64,000 nucleotides of DNA from Streptomyces mirabilis. Its GTDB lineage: Bacteria; Actinomycetota; Actinomycetes; Streptomycetales; Streptomycetaceae. Below the pieces are notes generated by a model, which worked only from the letters and a program-made list of their open reading frames with translations, did not search any database and had not been told where the DNA came from. The stretch spans positions 6,324,001 through 6,388,000 of the forward strand of contig NZ_JBCJKP010000001.1 in NCBI RefSeq assembly GCF_039503195.1, in the 5' to 3' direction. Below are positions 52,487-62,589 of this stretch, one piece after another; the stretch's first letter is position 1; every line of letters starts with the position of its first letter. The position numbers and the translations under genes were made by a program.

Positions 52487-53610
52487 AGAAGTTCGACAAG
52501 GAGCGCGTGCTCCTCGCGGTGGCCGGCCCGGTCATCGCGCTCGTCGCGGCGATCGCGCTGACCTCGGTCGTGCTGCTCGCCTCGGGCAAGAGCCCGTTCG
52601 AGCCGTACTCCCTGATGCTCCAGCAGGCGACGTACTCCGACGTCCAGGTGCTGATCATCAACCAGGCGTCGCTGTACTACCTGGCGGCGCTCGCGGTGGC
52701 CATCGGCTTCCGCATGAACCTGTTCAACATCGGTGTCGACGGTCAGTACCGCCTCGCCGCGATGATGACCGCGGTCGTCGGCACGCACATCGCGCTGCCC
52801 GGCGTCCTGCAGGTGCCGCTGCTGCTGCTCGTCGGCATGCTCACCGGTGCCTTCTGGGCCGGCATCGCCGGTGTCCTGAAGGTCACCCGGGGAGTGAGCG
52901 AGGTCGTCGCGACGATCATGCTCAACGCGATCGCCACCAGCCTCATCGGCTATCTCACCCTCGACAACATCTGGGGTGTGCAGGTCGGCAACAACAACAC
53001 GACCGGCATCATGAAGAAGTCCGGCTGGGTTCCCGGCATCAACCTCGGCTCGGACGTCGGCGAGATCTACGGCCTGGTCTTCCTCGCGGTCCTCATGGGC
53101 GTCCTGTACTGGGTGGTCCTCAACCGCACCCGCTTCGGCTTCGACCTGCGCGCCACCGGTGCCTCCGAGACCGCCGCCGCGGCCTCCGGTGTCGACGCCA
53201 AGAAGATGGTGCTCACCGCGATGCTGATCTCCGGCGCGGTCGCGGGCCTCTCCGGCCTGCCGCTGCTGCTCGGCGACGCGCACAGCTACAGCCTGAGCTT
53301 CCCGACCGGACTCGGCTTCACCGGCATCACGATCGCCCTGCTCGGCCGCAACAACCCGGTGGGCATCGCCTTCGCCGCCCTGCTGATCGCCTTCCTCGAC
53401 AAGGCGTCCCCGGCGCTCGACTACGCGACCCCGGTGGCGTACGAGAAGGAGATCGCCACGATCATGCAGGGTCTGATCGTCTTCGCGGTCGTCATCTCCT
53501 ACGAGGCCGTACGTGTCTGGGGCCTGCGCCGCCAGCAGAAGCGGGTCGGTGAGGAACTGGCCGCGGCCGCCGCCAACAACAACTCCCCGAAGGAGGTGGC
53601 TGCCCGATGA
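52483..53610 (+). CDS. Nucleoside ABC importer permease 1
   Basis: 375 aa, about 9 membrane helices. It is a member of the branched-chain/ribose-type permease family, with FRMNLFNIGVDGQYRLAAMM and GLGFTGITIALLGRNNPVGI as the BMP-type signature. It forms the channel with permease 2. ATGA overlaps with both neighbours indicate coupled translation. Confidence 0.93.
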
Positions 53611-54869
53611 GCACCGCGACCGTCGCCAAGCCGCAGGCGCAGCAGCCCGGCAAGGGCAGCCGCCGATTCTCGCTCCCCGTGCTCCTGCTGATCATCGCGG
53701 GCGTACTCATCCTGACCTCGGCTGTCCGCCTGATCACCGGCGCGGACGGCATCACCTCGACCGGACAGATGTCCACGGCGCTGCGCCTCGCGGTGCCGAT
53801 CGGACTCGCGGGCCTCGGCGGCCTGTGGTCCGAGCGCGCGGGCGTCGTCAACATCGGCCTCGAAGGCATGATGATCCTCGGCACCTGGTTCGGAGCCTGG
53901 GCCGGCTATCAGTGGGGCCCGTGGACCGGTGTCGCCTTCGGCATCATCGGCGGTGTGCTCGGCGGCATCCTGCACGCCATCGCCACGGTGACCTTCAACG
54001 TCAACCACATCGTCTCCGGTGTGGCCATCAACATCCTGGCGCTCGGTACCACCCGCTACCTGTCGAAGTTCACCTTCGAGAACGCGCCGCAGGGCTCCTC
54101 CAAGCAGTCCCCGCCCATCGACTCGCTCGGCACCTTCGACATTCCGGGACTGTCGAGCGGTCTGGACACGCTCAACGGGAAGCACTGGTTCCTGATCTCG
54201 GACATCGCGGGCCTGCTCGGCGGGCTGGTCACCGACCTGTCGCCGCTCACGGTCGTCGCCGTGGCCCTCGTACCGGCGACGTGGTGGGTGCTGTGGCGTA
54301 CGTCCTTCGGCCTGCGGCTGCGCTCCTGCGGCGAGAACCCGATGGCCGCCGAGTCCCTCGGCGTCAACGTCTACAAGTACAAGTACCTCGCCGTGATCAT
54401 CTCCGGTGGCTTCGCCGGCCTCGGCGGTGCCTTCCTCTCGATCGTCGCGTCCAACGTGTACCTGGACGGTCAGACGGCCGGCCGCGGATACATCGGTCTC
54501 GCCGCGATGATCTTCGGTAACTGGATGCCGGGCGGTCTCGCCCTCGGAGCGGGTCTGTTCGGCTACACCGACAGCCTCAACCTGCGCGGCGGCACCACCA
54601 ACGTGCACGCGCTGATCCTGCTGATCGCGATTCTGCTGGTCTTCGGCGCCGCCTACCTCGCGTGGAAGAAGCGGCTCGTGCCCGCGCTGGTCACCGCCGC
54701 GGTGTCGGCGCTGATGTTCGTCTGGTACGTCACCACCAGCGATGTCCCCAAGCAGGTCGTCAGCGCGACGCCGTACATCGTGACCCTGCTCGTTCTCTCG
54801 CTGTCCGCGCAGCACCTGCGGATGCCGAAGGCGGACGGCATGCCGTACCGGAGAGGACAGGGCAAGTGA
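53607..54869 (+). CDS. Nucleoside ABC importer permease 2
   Basis: 420 aa, about 10 membrane helices. LWSERAGVVNIGLEGMMILG and GRGYIGLAAMIFGNWMPGGL are typical of the second permease of BMP-type systems. It overlaps the preceding and following genes (ATGA at 53607, GTGA at 54866), so importer and cytidine deaminase are made together. Confidence 0.93.
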   Translation: MSTATVAKPQAQQPGKGSRRFSLPVLLLIIAGVLILTSAVRLITGADGITSTGQMSTALRLAVPIGLAGLGGLWSERAGVVNIGLEGMMILGTWFGAWAGYQWGPWTGVAFGIIGGVLGGILHAIATVTFNVNHIVSGVAINILALGTTRYLSKFTFENAPQGSSKQSPPIDSLGTFDIPGLSSGLDTLNGKHWFLISDIAGLLGGLVTDLSPLTVVAVALVPATWWVLWRTSFGLRLRSCGENPMAAESLGVNVYKYKYLAVIISGGFAGLGGAFLSIVASNVYLDGQTAGRGYIGLAAMIFGNWMPGGLALGAGLFGYTDSLNLRGGTTNVHALILLIAILLVFGAAYLAWKKRLVPALVTAAVSALMFVWYVTTSDVPKQVVSATPYIVTLLVLSLSAQHLRMPKADGMPYRRGQGK

Positions 54870-55279
54870 CGTCCGCCGACGCCGGGTCCGCGGCCGTCGA
54901 CTGGGAGGCTCTGCGGGAGCACGCGCGGGACGCCATGTCCCGGGCCTACGCCCCCTACTCGGGCTTCCCGGTCGGTGTCGCGGCCCTCGTCGACGACGGC
55001 AGGACCGTCACCGGCTGCAATGTCGAGAACGCCTCGTACGGGCTAGGACTGTGCGCCGAGTGCGGTCTGGTCTCCCAGCTGCTGAACACCGGTGGCGGTC
55101 GGCTGACGCACTTCACCTGCGTCGACGGACAGGGCGAGATCCTCGTCCCGTGCGGACGCTGCCGGCAGCTGCTGTACGAGTTCGGTGGGGCCGATCTGCT
55201 CCTGGAGACCCCGGCCGGAATCCTGCCGCTCTCCGAGATGCTGCCGCAGGCCTTCGGGCCGGAGAATCTCACCAAGTAA
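54866..55279 (+). CDS. cdd: Cytidine deaminase
   Basis: 137 aa, the homotetrameric CDA type. AYAPYSGFPVGVAAL, then GCNVENASYGLGLCAE (zinc Cys and catalytic Glu) and VPCGRCRQLLYEFG (two zinc Cys). It converts imported cytidine or deoxycytidine to uridine or deoxyuridine. GTG at 54866 overlaps the permease stop. Confidence 0.95.
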   Translation: MTSADAGSAAVDWEALREHARDAMSRAYAPYSGFPVGVAALVDDGRTVTGCNVENASYGLGLCAECGLVSQLLNTGGGRLTHFTCVDGQGEILVPCGRCRQLLYEFGGADLLLETPAGILPLSEMLPQAFGPENLTK

Positions 55280-55366
55280 CGCCTGCGTGGCCCCTTCCGA
55301 CGACCGGACGATGAACGACCGATCGGGAGGGGCCGCGGATTTTCGGAAGTCTTCGGAAGGAAAGCC

Positions 55367-56650
55367 ATGGCCATGGACGCCGTCTCCGTCATCCGCACCA
55401 AGCGGGACCGCGCCGAGCTCAGCGACGCGCAGATCGACTGGGTCATCGACGCGTACACCCGCGGCGAGGTCGCCGACTACCAGATGGCCGCCCTCAACAT
55501 GGCGATCCTGCTCAACGGCATGAACCGTCGTGAGATCGCCCGCTGGACCGCCGCGATGATCGCCTCCGGCGAGCGCATGGAGTTCTCCTCCCTCTCCCGC
55601 CCGACCGCCGACAAGCACTCCACGGGCGGCGTCGGCGACAAGATCACCCTCCCGCTGGCCCCGCTGGTCGCCGCCTGCGGCGCGGCGGTCCCGCAGCTGT
55701 CCGGACGCGGCCTCGGCCACACCGGCGGCACGCTGGACAAGCTGGAGTCCATCCCCGGCTGGCGCGCCCTGCTGTCGAACGAGGAGATGCTGAACGTCCT
55801 CGACACGACCGGCGCGGTCATCTGCGCGGCGGGCGACGGCCTGGCCCCCGCCGACAAGAAGCTGTACGCGCTGCGCGACGTCACCGGCACGGTCGAGGCG
55901 ATCCCCCTCATCGCCTCCTCCATCATGTCGAAGAAGATCGCGGAGGGCACGGGCTCGCTGGTCCTGGACGTGAAGGTCGGCACCGGCGCCTTCATGAAGA
56001 CCATCGAGGACGCCCGTGAACTCGCCGCCACGATGGTCGGGTTGGGCACCGACCACGGCGTGAAGACGGTCGCACTCCTCACGGACATGTCGACCCCACT
56101 GGGCCTGACGGCCGGCAACGCGCTCGAAGTACGGGAGTCGGTGGAGGTCCTGGCGGGCGGCGGTCCGGCCGACGTCGTCGAACTCACCCTCGCCCTGGCG
56201 CGCGAGATGCTGGACGCGGCGGGCATCAAGGACGCCGACCCGGCGAAGGCCCTCGCGGACGGCTCCGCGATGGACGTCTGGCGCCGCATGATCGCCGCGC
56301 AGGGCGGTGACCCGGACGCCGCGCTGCCCACCTCCCGCGAGCAGCACGTGGTGACGGCCCCGTCCTCCGGCGTCCTGACCCGCCTGGACGCCTACGACAT
56401 CGGCATCGCCGCCTGGCGCCTCGGCGCGGGCCGCGCCCGCAAGGAGGACCCGGTGCAGGCCGCCGCGGGCGTCGAACTGCACGCCAAGCCCGGCGACACC
56501 GTCACCGCGGGCCAGCCCCTGCTGACCCTCCACACCGACACCCCCGAGCGCTTCGAGTACGCCCTGGAGTCGGTCGAGGGTTCCTACGACATCGCCGCCG
56601 CGGGCACGGACTTCAAGGCCACGCCGGTCGTGCTGGAACGTATCGCCTGA
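55367..56650 (+). CDS. deoA: Thymidine (pyrimidine-nucleoside) phosphorylase
   Basis: 427 aa. The family signature SGRGLGHTGGTLDKLESIPG lies near residue 115, with phosphate-binding STGGVGDK before it and the C-terminal all-beta domain (LGAGRARKEDPVQAAAGVEL). It splits thymidine or uridine into base and (deoxy)ribose-1-phosphate. It follows cdd by 87 bp, probably in the same salvage operon. ATG at 55367 with GGAAGGAAAG; ATG 55373 also possible. Confidence 0.95.
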   Translation: MAMDAVSVIRTKRDRAELSDAQIDWVIDAYTRGEVADYQMAALNMAILLNGMNRREIARWTAAMIASGERMEFSSLSRPTADKHSTGGVGDKITLPLAPLVAACGAAVPQLSGRGLGHTGGTLDKLESIPGWRALLSNEEMLNVLDTTGAVICAAGDGLAPADKKLYALRDVTGTVEAIPLIASSIMSKKIAEGTGSLVLDVKVGTGAFMKTIEDARELAATMVGLGTDHGVKTVALLTDMSTPLGLTAGNALEVRESVEVLAGGGPADVVELTLALAREMLDAAGIKDADPAKALADGSAMDVWRRMIAAQGGDPDAALPTSREQHVVTAPSSGVLTRLDAYDIGIAAWRLGAGRARKEDPVQAAAGVELHAKPGDTVTAGQPLLTLHTDTPERFEYALESVEGSYDIAAAGTDFKATPVVLERIA

Positions 56651-56700
56651 CTCCGTGCGGCAGTTGCCCCGTCCGGCAGCTGATTTCGTACGGCGGTGGA

Positions 56701-56726
56701 AGGGCCGGCGCGGACGCGCCGGCCCT
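56701..56726. terminator. Bidirectional terminator between deoA and the AEC transporter gene
   Basis: AGGGCCGGCGC / GCGCCGGCCCT with a GGAC loop, followed by TTCG. It lies 50 bp past deoA and 39 bp from the convergent gene's end. Confidence 0.75.
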
Positions 56727-56765
56727 TTCGCGTGCCCTGGGCCGGTGCCGTCAGCCGAGTACTCG

Positions 56766-57686
56766 TCAGCCGAGCACGGCCGCGATCACCACCAGCACCG
56801 GCACCGACAGGATCGTCGACAGCAGGATCGACTCCCGCGCCAGCGTCTCGCCGACCCGGTAACGCGAGGCGTAGGTGAAGAGGTTCTGGGCGGCGGGCAG
56901 CGCCGAGGTGACCACGACGTCGAGCAGCGGCGCGCCGTGCAGCCCGAACAGGCCCACCGCCAGGGCCCAGGCGGCCAGCGGCTGGCCCACCGACTTCAGG
57001 GCGACGGACAGCAGCACCGGGTACCGGTCCGCGCCCCGGCCGGGCAGCGTGCTGCCGCACAGCGAGATGCCGAACGCCAGCAGCACCGCGGGCACCGACA
57101 TGTTGCCGATCAGCGTGAGCGGGTCCATGACCGGTCCCGGCAGCGTCAGACCGGTCGCCGACACCGCGACCCCGCTCAGCGAGCCGACCGCGATGGGGTT
57201 GCGCAGGGGAGTGATCAGCCGCTGCCACAGGGGGCCCTTCTCGCCGTCCCCCGACAGGTCGAGGACGGTGAGCGCGAGGGGCGTGACCATGATCTGCTGG
57301 AAGAGCAGTACGGGCGCGACGAGCGAGGCGTCCCCCAGCACGTACACCGCGATCGGGATGCCGAGGTTGCCCGAGTTGACGTAGCTGGAGCAGAGCGCGC
57401 CGATCGTCGTCCGGCCCACGCCCCAGCCGCGTACGACCCCGACCGCGACGAAGACCCCGGCCGCCGCGGCCGTGCTCATCGCCGTCACCAGGAGCCGGCT
57501 GGAGAAGATCACCGACAGGTCGGCCCGGGCGAGCGTGGTGAACAGCAGGGCGGGAGAGGCCACATGGAAGGCGAGCTTCGTCAGCACCTCCCGCCCGTTC
57601 TCCCCGAGATAGCCGCGGCGTCCGATGACGTAACCGACTCCGATGACGACGGCGATGACCGCGAAGCCCGTCAGCACCCCTTGCAC
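56766..57686 (-). CDS. AEC (auxin efflux carrier)-family transporter
   Basis: 306 aa with about 10 membrane segments in two inverted halves: VGYVIGRRGYLGENGREVLT, NSGNLGIPIAVYVLG (motif NxGNxGxP) and a C-terminal half with SVPAVLLAFGISL. Bacterial members move dicarboxylates, malonate or amino-acid-like anions. Convergent with deoA; no clear partner gene. Start GTG/ATG at 57686. Confidence 0.88.
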   Translation of the reverse strand: MQGVLTGFAVIAVVIGVGYVIGRRGYLGENGREVLTKLAFHVASPALLFTTLARADLSVIFSSRLLVTAMSTAAAAGVFVAVGVVRGWGVGRTTIGALCSSYVNSGNLGIPIAVYVLGDASLVAPVLLFQQIMVTPLALTVLDLSGDGEKGPLWQRLITPLRNPIAVGSLSGVAVSATGLTLPGPVMDPLTLIGNMSVPAVLLAFGISLCGSTLPGRGADRYPVLLSVALKSVGQPLAAWALAVGLFGLHGAPLLDVVVTSALPAAQNLFTYASRYRVGETLARESILLSTILSVPVLVVIAAVLG

Positions 57687-57831
57687 GGTGCCCCCGTCGG
57701 TCGGAGGAGGCCGTCGGGTATCACGGAAGGCGCTGATTCATGGGGCATACACCCAACCCTCTGGGGTGGGAGGGGCGCAGGTCAATGTGATCCTTTGCGG
57801 GCGCGCGCCTCGAACGGGTCGGCTCGGCGCG

Positions 57832-58218
57832 ATGAGTTCCGTGCCTCCGGCCGGTCTACTGACTGTGGACGCCACGACACCCGCCGTACTCGTGCTGCCC
57901 GGCCCCGTCACCCGTGACCAGGTGCCAGGGCTCTGTGACGACGTGCGCGCGCGGCTGGCGGCGACCGGCGCCGGGGTGGTGGTCTGCGATGTCGCGGGCC
58001 TCGGTCCACCCGGCCTGGCCACCGTCGACGCCCTGGCCAGGATGCAGCTCACCGCCCGCCGGGCCGGGGGCCGCGTCCGTCTGCGCGCCCCGGCCCCGCC
58101 TCTCCTCCTGCTTCTCGATCTAGTCGGACTCCGCTTCGAGGTGGAGGGGGAGGCCGAAGAGCGGGAACCAGCGCTTGGTGTCCAGGAAGCAGTGGAACCC
58201 GGTGATGCGGCCGTCTGA
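57832..58218 (+). CDS. STAS-domain protein (anti-sigma-factor-antagonist-like)
   Basis: 128 aa. TPAVLVLPGPVTRDQVPGLC and GVVVCDVAGLGPPGLATVDA, LARMQLTARRAGGRVRL follow the STAS fold. The phosphorylatable Ser is replaced: the segment reads VAGLGPPGLATVDA. The 3' end extends 99 bp into the convergent sigma gene, so the last about 33 residues (VEGEAEEREPALG...) are antisense to it and may be dispensable. Confidence 0.7.
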   Translation: MSSVPPAGLLTVDATTPAVLVLPGPVTRDQVPGLCDDVRARLAATGAGVVVCDVAGLGPPGLATVDALARMQLTARRAGGRVRLRAPAPPLLLLLDLVGLRFEVEGEAEEREPALGVQEAVEPGDAAV

Positions 58219-59109
58219 GATCTCCAGTGCCTGGATCGCCCAGGCACTGAAGCCGCCCTCCTCGGGATCCGGCTTGTAGTGCGCGAATCCCGGCAGACCG
58301 TTGACCGCGACCGGCAGCAGGCGCGAACCCGCGCAGGAGGCACCGAGGGTCGTCATGAAACCGGTGATGTCGCCCGTGCCGCGCAGCCACAGGTCGAACG
58401 GCGGCATCGTCATGATCGCGTCCTCGTGGAGCAGCGCGGTCAGCGCCGTCATGTCGTACCCCTCGAACGCGGCGACATAGCGCTCGAGCAGCTTCTGCTG
58501 CTCCTCGTCGAGCGGGTCGGAGACGGCGGCCTCGGCGCTGTCGCTCTCCGAGAGGGTCGCGCGGGCCCGCTGCAACGCGCTGTTGACCGAGGCGACCGTC
58601 GTCCCGAGCAGCTCGGCGACCTCCGACGCCTTCCAGGCCAGGACCTCACGCAGGATGAGCACGGCGCGCTGCTTGGGCGGCAGCTGCTGCAGGGCGGCCA
58701 TGAAGGCGAGGCGCACCGACTCCTTGGCCACCGCGGCCTCGGCGGGGTCACCGACCGTGGGCAGCACGCGCGCGTCGGGCATCGGCTCCAGCCAGGTGTT
58801 GTCCGGGCGCGGGGTGAGCGCCGCCTGAGCCAGGGGTGAGGGACCACTCAGATCCATCGGACGCGCCCTCCGGTTGCCCGCGTTCAGCATGTCGAGGCAG
58901 ACGTTGGTGGCGATCCGGTACAGCCAGGACCGCATCGACGAACGGCCCTCGAACTTGTCGTAGCTCCGCCAGGCGCGGACCATCGTGTCCTGCACCGCGT
59001 CCTCCGCCTCGAAGGAGGAGCCGAGCATCCGATAGCAGTACCCGGTCAGCTCGACCCGGTGCTTCTCCAGCCGCACGTCCAGATCTGTCGTCGCCGTACC
59101 GTCGCTCAT
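58120..59109 (-). CDS. ECF sigma factor with C-terminal SnoaL-like domain
   Basis: 329 aa. Region 2: YCYRMLGSSFEAEDAVQDTM and SWLYRIATNVCLDMLN. Region 4: LPPKQRAVLILREVLAWKAS and GTTVASVNSALQRARATL. About 130 residues of SnoaL/NTF2-like fold follow (YVAAFEGYDMTALTALLHED ... GFHCFLDTKRWFPLFGLP), which in related SigG/SigJ-type factors regulates activity in place of a separate anti-sigma factor. ATG at 59109 precedes MSDGTATTDLDVRLEKHRVE; a longer frame to 59193 is Cys/Arg-rich and unlikely. Confidence 0.9.
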   Translation of the reverse strand: MSDGTATTDLDVRLEKHRVELTGYCYRMLGSSFEAEDAVQDTMVRAWRSYDKFEGRSSMRSWLYRIATNVCLDMLNAGNRRARPMDLSGPSPLAQAALTPRPDNTWLEPMPDARVLPTVGDPAEAAVAKESVRLAFMAALQQLPPKQRAVLILREVLAWKASEVAELLGTTVASVNSALQRARATLSESDSAEAAVSDPLDEEQQKLLERYVAAFEGYDMTALTALLHEDAIMTMPPFDLWLRGTGDITGFMTTLGASCAGSRLLPVAVNGLPGFAHYKPDPEEGGFSAWAIQALEISDGRITGFHCFLDTKRWFPLFGLPLHLEAESD

Positions 59110-59221
59110 AGCCAACCCACCCCTGTGGCCGTTCCCGTCGCACCGTCGCCTCGTTGCGCCGGCACTTCGGAAGCTACCGCAGCCCACTGACAATGGCCCC
59201 CGGAGTGGGAAAAAGCGGAGC

Positions 59222-60175
59222 TCAGACCAATTGCTTCACGGACATGAGCAAATGCCGGTGCGCACCGCCCGCTTCGCCCCCGGTTCCGTCCACCGCCTCG
59301 GCCCTGGCTTCGGCCCCGCTCAGCAGCGCCCGCTGCCCCGGCCCCAGCAGCTCCAGCCGTACCCGCGGCTGCTCGAAGGAGTTCAGGGCGTCCAGCAGAT
59401 AGGCCGGGTTGAAGGCGACGGTGATCTCCGCCGTGCCGGTCAGCGCCGCGGGCAGTCGCTGCGAGGCCACGTCGTCGGCGTATCCGGCGCGCAGCAGAAC
59501 GGACCCCTCGCCGTCACCGGTGAAGTCCAGCCGTACGGGACTGTTCACCTCCGCGACGACGGCGACGCGCCGTACGGCCTCCGCCAGCGCCTCGCGCTCC
59601 ACCTCCGCGACCGCGGCTTCGGGCACCGAGAACAGCGAGCCGTGCCGCGGCAGCCGCCCCTCCATCAGCCGCACCGCCGTCCGCATCGGCCCGCCCTCGA
59701 AGCCGAACATCCCGCCGCCCGCGGGGTCGAGCCCGATGCGCACGTCACCGGAGCGGGCCGGCGACCGGGCGATCTCGTGCAGCCGACGCGCGGGCAGCAG
59801 GGCCTCCACGACGCCGTCGAGGGGGGGCCTCGGGTTTCCAGGCCAGGGTGCGCACGGCGTACCGGTAGCGGTCCGACGCGGAGAGTGTCATGTCCTCGCC
59901 GGACAGCCGCAGTTGTACGCCGGTGAGGACCGGCAGTGTGTCGTCGCGCCCGGCCGCGACGGCGACAGCACGAGGATCCGGCCGTCCGCCCCCGTCTCGG
60001 CATCGGTCTCGATGCTCGCCGCCGCCTCGAAGTCGAACCCCGAGATGCCGAGTCGTCCAGGACCGGCCTCCAGCAGCAGTCCGCCCAGCACCGGTACCGG
60101 CGAGCGGGCGGGCAGGGTGCGGGCCGCCCAGGCCACCGCCTCGGCGAGGTCGTCGCGATCGACGCGGAACTCCAT
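59222..60175 (-). pseudogene. Decayed paralogue of the DNA polymerase III beta sliding clamp (dnaN-like)
   Basis: The minus strand encodes clamp domains in three successive frames. [20 protein letters not shown] to ADGRILV (60175 to about 59965) is domain 1. [20 protein letters not shown] to LAWKPEAP (about 59960-59825) is part of domain 2. [20 protein letters not shown] to VKQLV (59809-59222) is the rest. The first break coincides with loss of about 70 codons. The second is one extra base in a run of seven G on the plus strand (59821-59827). An essential clamp could not work this way, so the primary dnaN must be elsewhere. Confidence 0.82.
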
Positions 60176-60274
60176 GAAAGATCCCCCTGTTCGGGCCGGT
60201 TGACGGCGTGGAGGCTAGGTGCCGCCACTGACAACGGGGTCCGACCAGGGGGACCGTAGGAGCGTTTGGGACGC

Positions 60275-61564
60275 TCAGTGCGCCAGGGCCGGTTCGTGGC
60301 GGGCCTGGGCGCGGGCCGCGTGGGAGCCGAGCAGTGTGATCGTGACGACGCCGAGGACCGCGAACAGTCCGAGTGCCACCGTCCCGGCCCACCCGCCCGC
60401 GTGGAAGGCGACCGCGCCGAGCGTGCTGCCCGCGCTGGAGCCGATGTAGTACGCGGACTGGTAGAGGGCGGAGGCCTGGGCGCGGCCCTGCTTGGCGGTG
60501 TGGCTGACCGACGAGGACGCCACCGCGTGGCCCGCGAAGAAGCCCGCGGTGATCAGCACCAGGCCGAGCAGGACGAGGGGGAGGGAGTCGACGAGGGAGA
60601 GGAGCAGGCCGGCGGTCGTGGTGCCGCCCGCCAGGTACAGGGAGCCGCGCCGGCCCAGGCGGGCGACCAGCCTGCCCGCCGTGGACGCCGACACCGTACC
60701 GACCAGGTACACCAGGAAGATCGAGCCGATGATGCCCTGGGGGAGGGAGAACGGGGCCTCGGTCAGGCGGTAGCCGATCACCGTGTAGACCCCGCCGAAG
60801 ACCATCATGAACAGCGCGCCGATCGCGTACAGCCGACGCAGCAGCGGGTTCGCGAGGTGGTCACGGACCGTACGGGCCAGCACCCGCGGCCGCAGCGAGC
60901 CGGGCGTGAAGTGCTTCGGCGCGGGCAGGAGCATACGGAAGGCGACCGCGCAGGCCACCGCGATGATCCCGATCGTGGCGACGGCGACCCGCCATCCCCA
61001 CTCCTGCGCGACCCAGCCGGTGATGACCCGGCCGCTCATCCCGCCGACGCTGTTGCCCGCCACGAAGAGGCCGATCGCCGTGATCAGGGCCTTCGGGCGG
61101 ACCTCCTCCGCCAGATAGGCCGTCGCGGAGGCCGGAAGGCCCGCCAGCGCCGCGCCCTGCACCGCCCGCAGCGCGACCAGCGCGCCGATCGACGGGGCGA
61201 AGGGGACCAGGAGCCCGACCGTTACCGCGACCGCCAGCGACGTCGTCATCAACGTACGCCGTCCGAACCGCTCCGACAGCGCGCTCATGGGGAGGACGAA
61301 CAGCGCCAGCGCACCCGTCGCCGCGGACACCGTCCAGCTCGCCTCGCTCGCGCTGACCCCGAAGTCCGTGGAGACGAGCGGGAGGAGGGCCTGTGTGGAG
61401 TAGAGGAGCGCGAAGGTCGCCACACCCGCGAGGAAGAGCGCGAAGCTCATGCGGCGGTAGCCGGGCCCACCCGGGGTGAGACGGGAGTCGACGGCGGCGG
61501 TGGAGGACGTGACGGAGGAGGTGGCGCCCACGGTGGTGGACGCCCCGGTACTGGCGGAAGGCAT
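60275..61564 (-). CDS. MFS transporter (YnfM-like, 12 TM)
   Basis: 429 aa. A Thr/Ser-rich N-terminus precedes 12 helices. Motif A is [17 protein letters not shown] and motif C-like [15 protein letters not shown] follows; TGAFFAGHA-like [15 protein letters not shown] lies in TM11. Arabinose/inner-membrane efflux type. It is divergent from the LysR gene, which probably controls it; the intergenic space is only 62 bp. Confidence 0.92.
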   Translation of the reverse strand: MPSASTGASTTVGATSSVTSSTAAVDSRLTPGGPGYRRMSFALFLAGVATFALLYSTQALLPLVSTDFGVSASEASWTVSAATGALALFVLPMSALSERFGRRTLMTTSLAVAVTVGLLVPFAPSIGALVALRAVQGAALAGLPASATAYLAEEVRPKALITAIGLFVAGNSVGGMSGRVITGWVAQEWGWRVAVATIGIIAVACAVAFRMLLPAPKHFTPGSLRPRVLARTVRDHLANPLLRRLYAIGALFMMVFGGVYTVIGYRLTEAPFSLPQGIIGSIFLVYLVGTVSASTAGRLVARLGRRGSLYLAGGTTTAGLLLSLVDSLPLVLLGLVLITAGFFAGHAVASSSVSHTAKQGRAQASALYQSAYYIGSSAGSTLGAVAFHAGGWAGTVALGLFAVLGVVTITLLGSHAARAQARHEPALAH

Positions 61565-61626
61565 GCTTCGAAACTAAAGAGCCGTCGCTCATCCGTCCAA
61601 TGCATGGAATCGCCATAATCGTTCCC

Positions 61627-62589
61627 ATGGCGCATCAGCAAAGGTCAGGGCCTCACCTGTCACCGTCCAGTGACACAGAAGACAGCGCGGGCATGTCGAG
61701 GCTGCTCGCCCCACGCCTCGCGTACTTCGCCGGGGTCGCCCGTACGGAGCACGTCACGCGCGCCGCGCAGGAGATGCGGGTCCCCCAGTCGACGCTGTCG
61801 CGGGCCATGGCCCGGCTCGAACATGACCTGGGCGTCGATCTGTTCGCCCGCCGGGGCCGCACGGTCTCCCTCACCCCCGCGGGCCGTACGTTCCTCTCCT
61901 CCGTCGAGCGGGCCCTCGCCGAGATCGAGCGCGCCGCCGAGGAGGTGCGCGCGGACGCCGACCCGGCCACCGGCAAGGTCGCCTTCGGCTTCCTGCACAC
62001 CATGGGCTCGGAGACCGTCCCCGGCCTGATCCGCGCCTTCCGCGCCGATCACCCCCGGGTCCGCTTCAGCCTCGTCCAGAACTACGGCGAGGCGATGCTG
62101 GAGGGACTGCGCTCGGGCGAGCTGGACCTGTGCCTCACCTCGCCGGTGCCGGACGCGCCCGACCTGGTGGGCCGCCTCCTCGACGAGCAGAAGCTCCGGC
62201 TCGTCGTCCCGGCCGACCACCGCCTCGCCGCCCGCAAGCGCATCCGCCTCGCCGAGGCCGCCGACGAGACCTTCGTGACCCTCGAACCCGGCTACGGCAT
62301 GCGCCGCATCACCGACGACCTCTGTCAGGAGGCCGGTTTCAAGCCCCGCATCGCCTTCGAGGGCGAGGAGGCCGAGACCCTACGGGGCCTGGTGGCCGCC
62401 GGCCTCGGAGTCGCCCTCCTGCCTCCGCCGGCCGTGCCCCGCCCAGGGGTGGTCGAACTGACGGTCACGGCCCCGAGAGCGGTCCGCGAGATCGGAGTGG
62501 CATGGCTGGACGGCCACCCGGACACCCCACCGGTGGCCGCCTTCAAAAGGTTCCTACTGTCGCGAAGGGGCCATCTGCTGCCCGACTAG
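61627..62589 (+). CDS. LysR-family transcriptional regulator
   Basis: 320 aa. Winged HTH (about 25-85: LAYFAGVARTEHVTRAAQEM, RVPQSTLSRAMARLEHDLGV) followed by a substrate-binding domain (GKVAFGFLHTMGSETVPGLI ... GVALLPPPAVPRPGVVEL). A coinducer-responsive regulator, probably of the divergent MFS gene. CATAAT (61614-61619) lies 7 bp before the ATG at 61627, which suggests a leaderless transcript; ATG/GTG starts further up would overlap the promoter. Confidence 0.93.
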   Translation: MAHQQRSGPHLSPSSDTEDSAGMSRLLAPRLAYFAGVARTEHVTRAAQEMRVPQSTLSRAMARLEHDLGVDLFARRGRTVSLTPAGRTFLSSVERALAEIERAAEEVRADADPATGKVAFGFLHTMGSETVPGLIRAFRADHPRVRFSLVQNYGEAMLEGLRSGELDLCLTSPVPDAPDLVGRLLDEQKLRLVVPADHRLAARKRIRLAEAADETFVTLEPGYGMRRITDDLCQEAGFKPRIAFEGEEAETLRGLVAAGLGVALLPPPAVPRPGVVELTVTAPRAVREIGVAWLDGHPDTPPVAAFKRFLLSRRGHLLPD

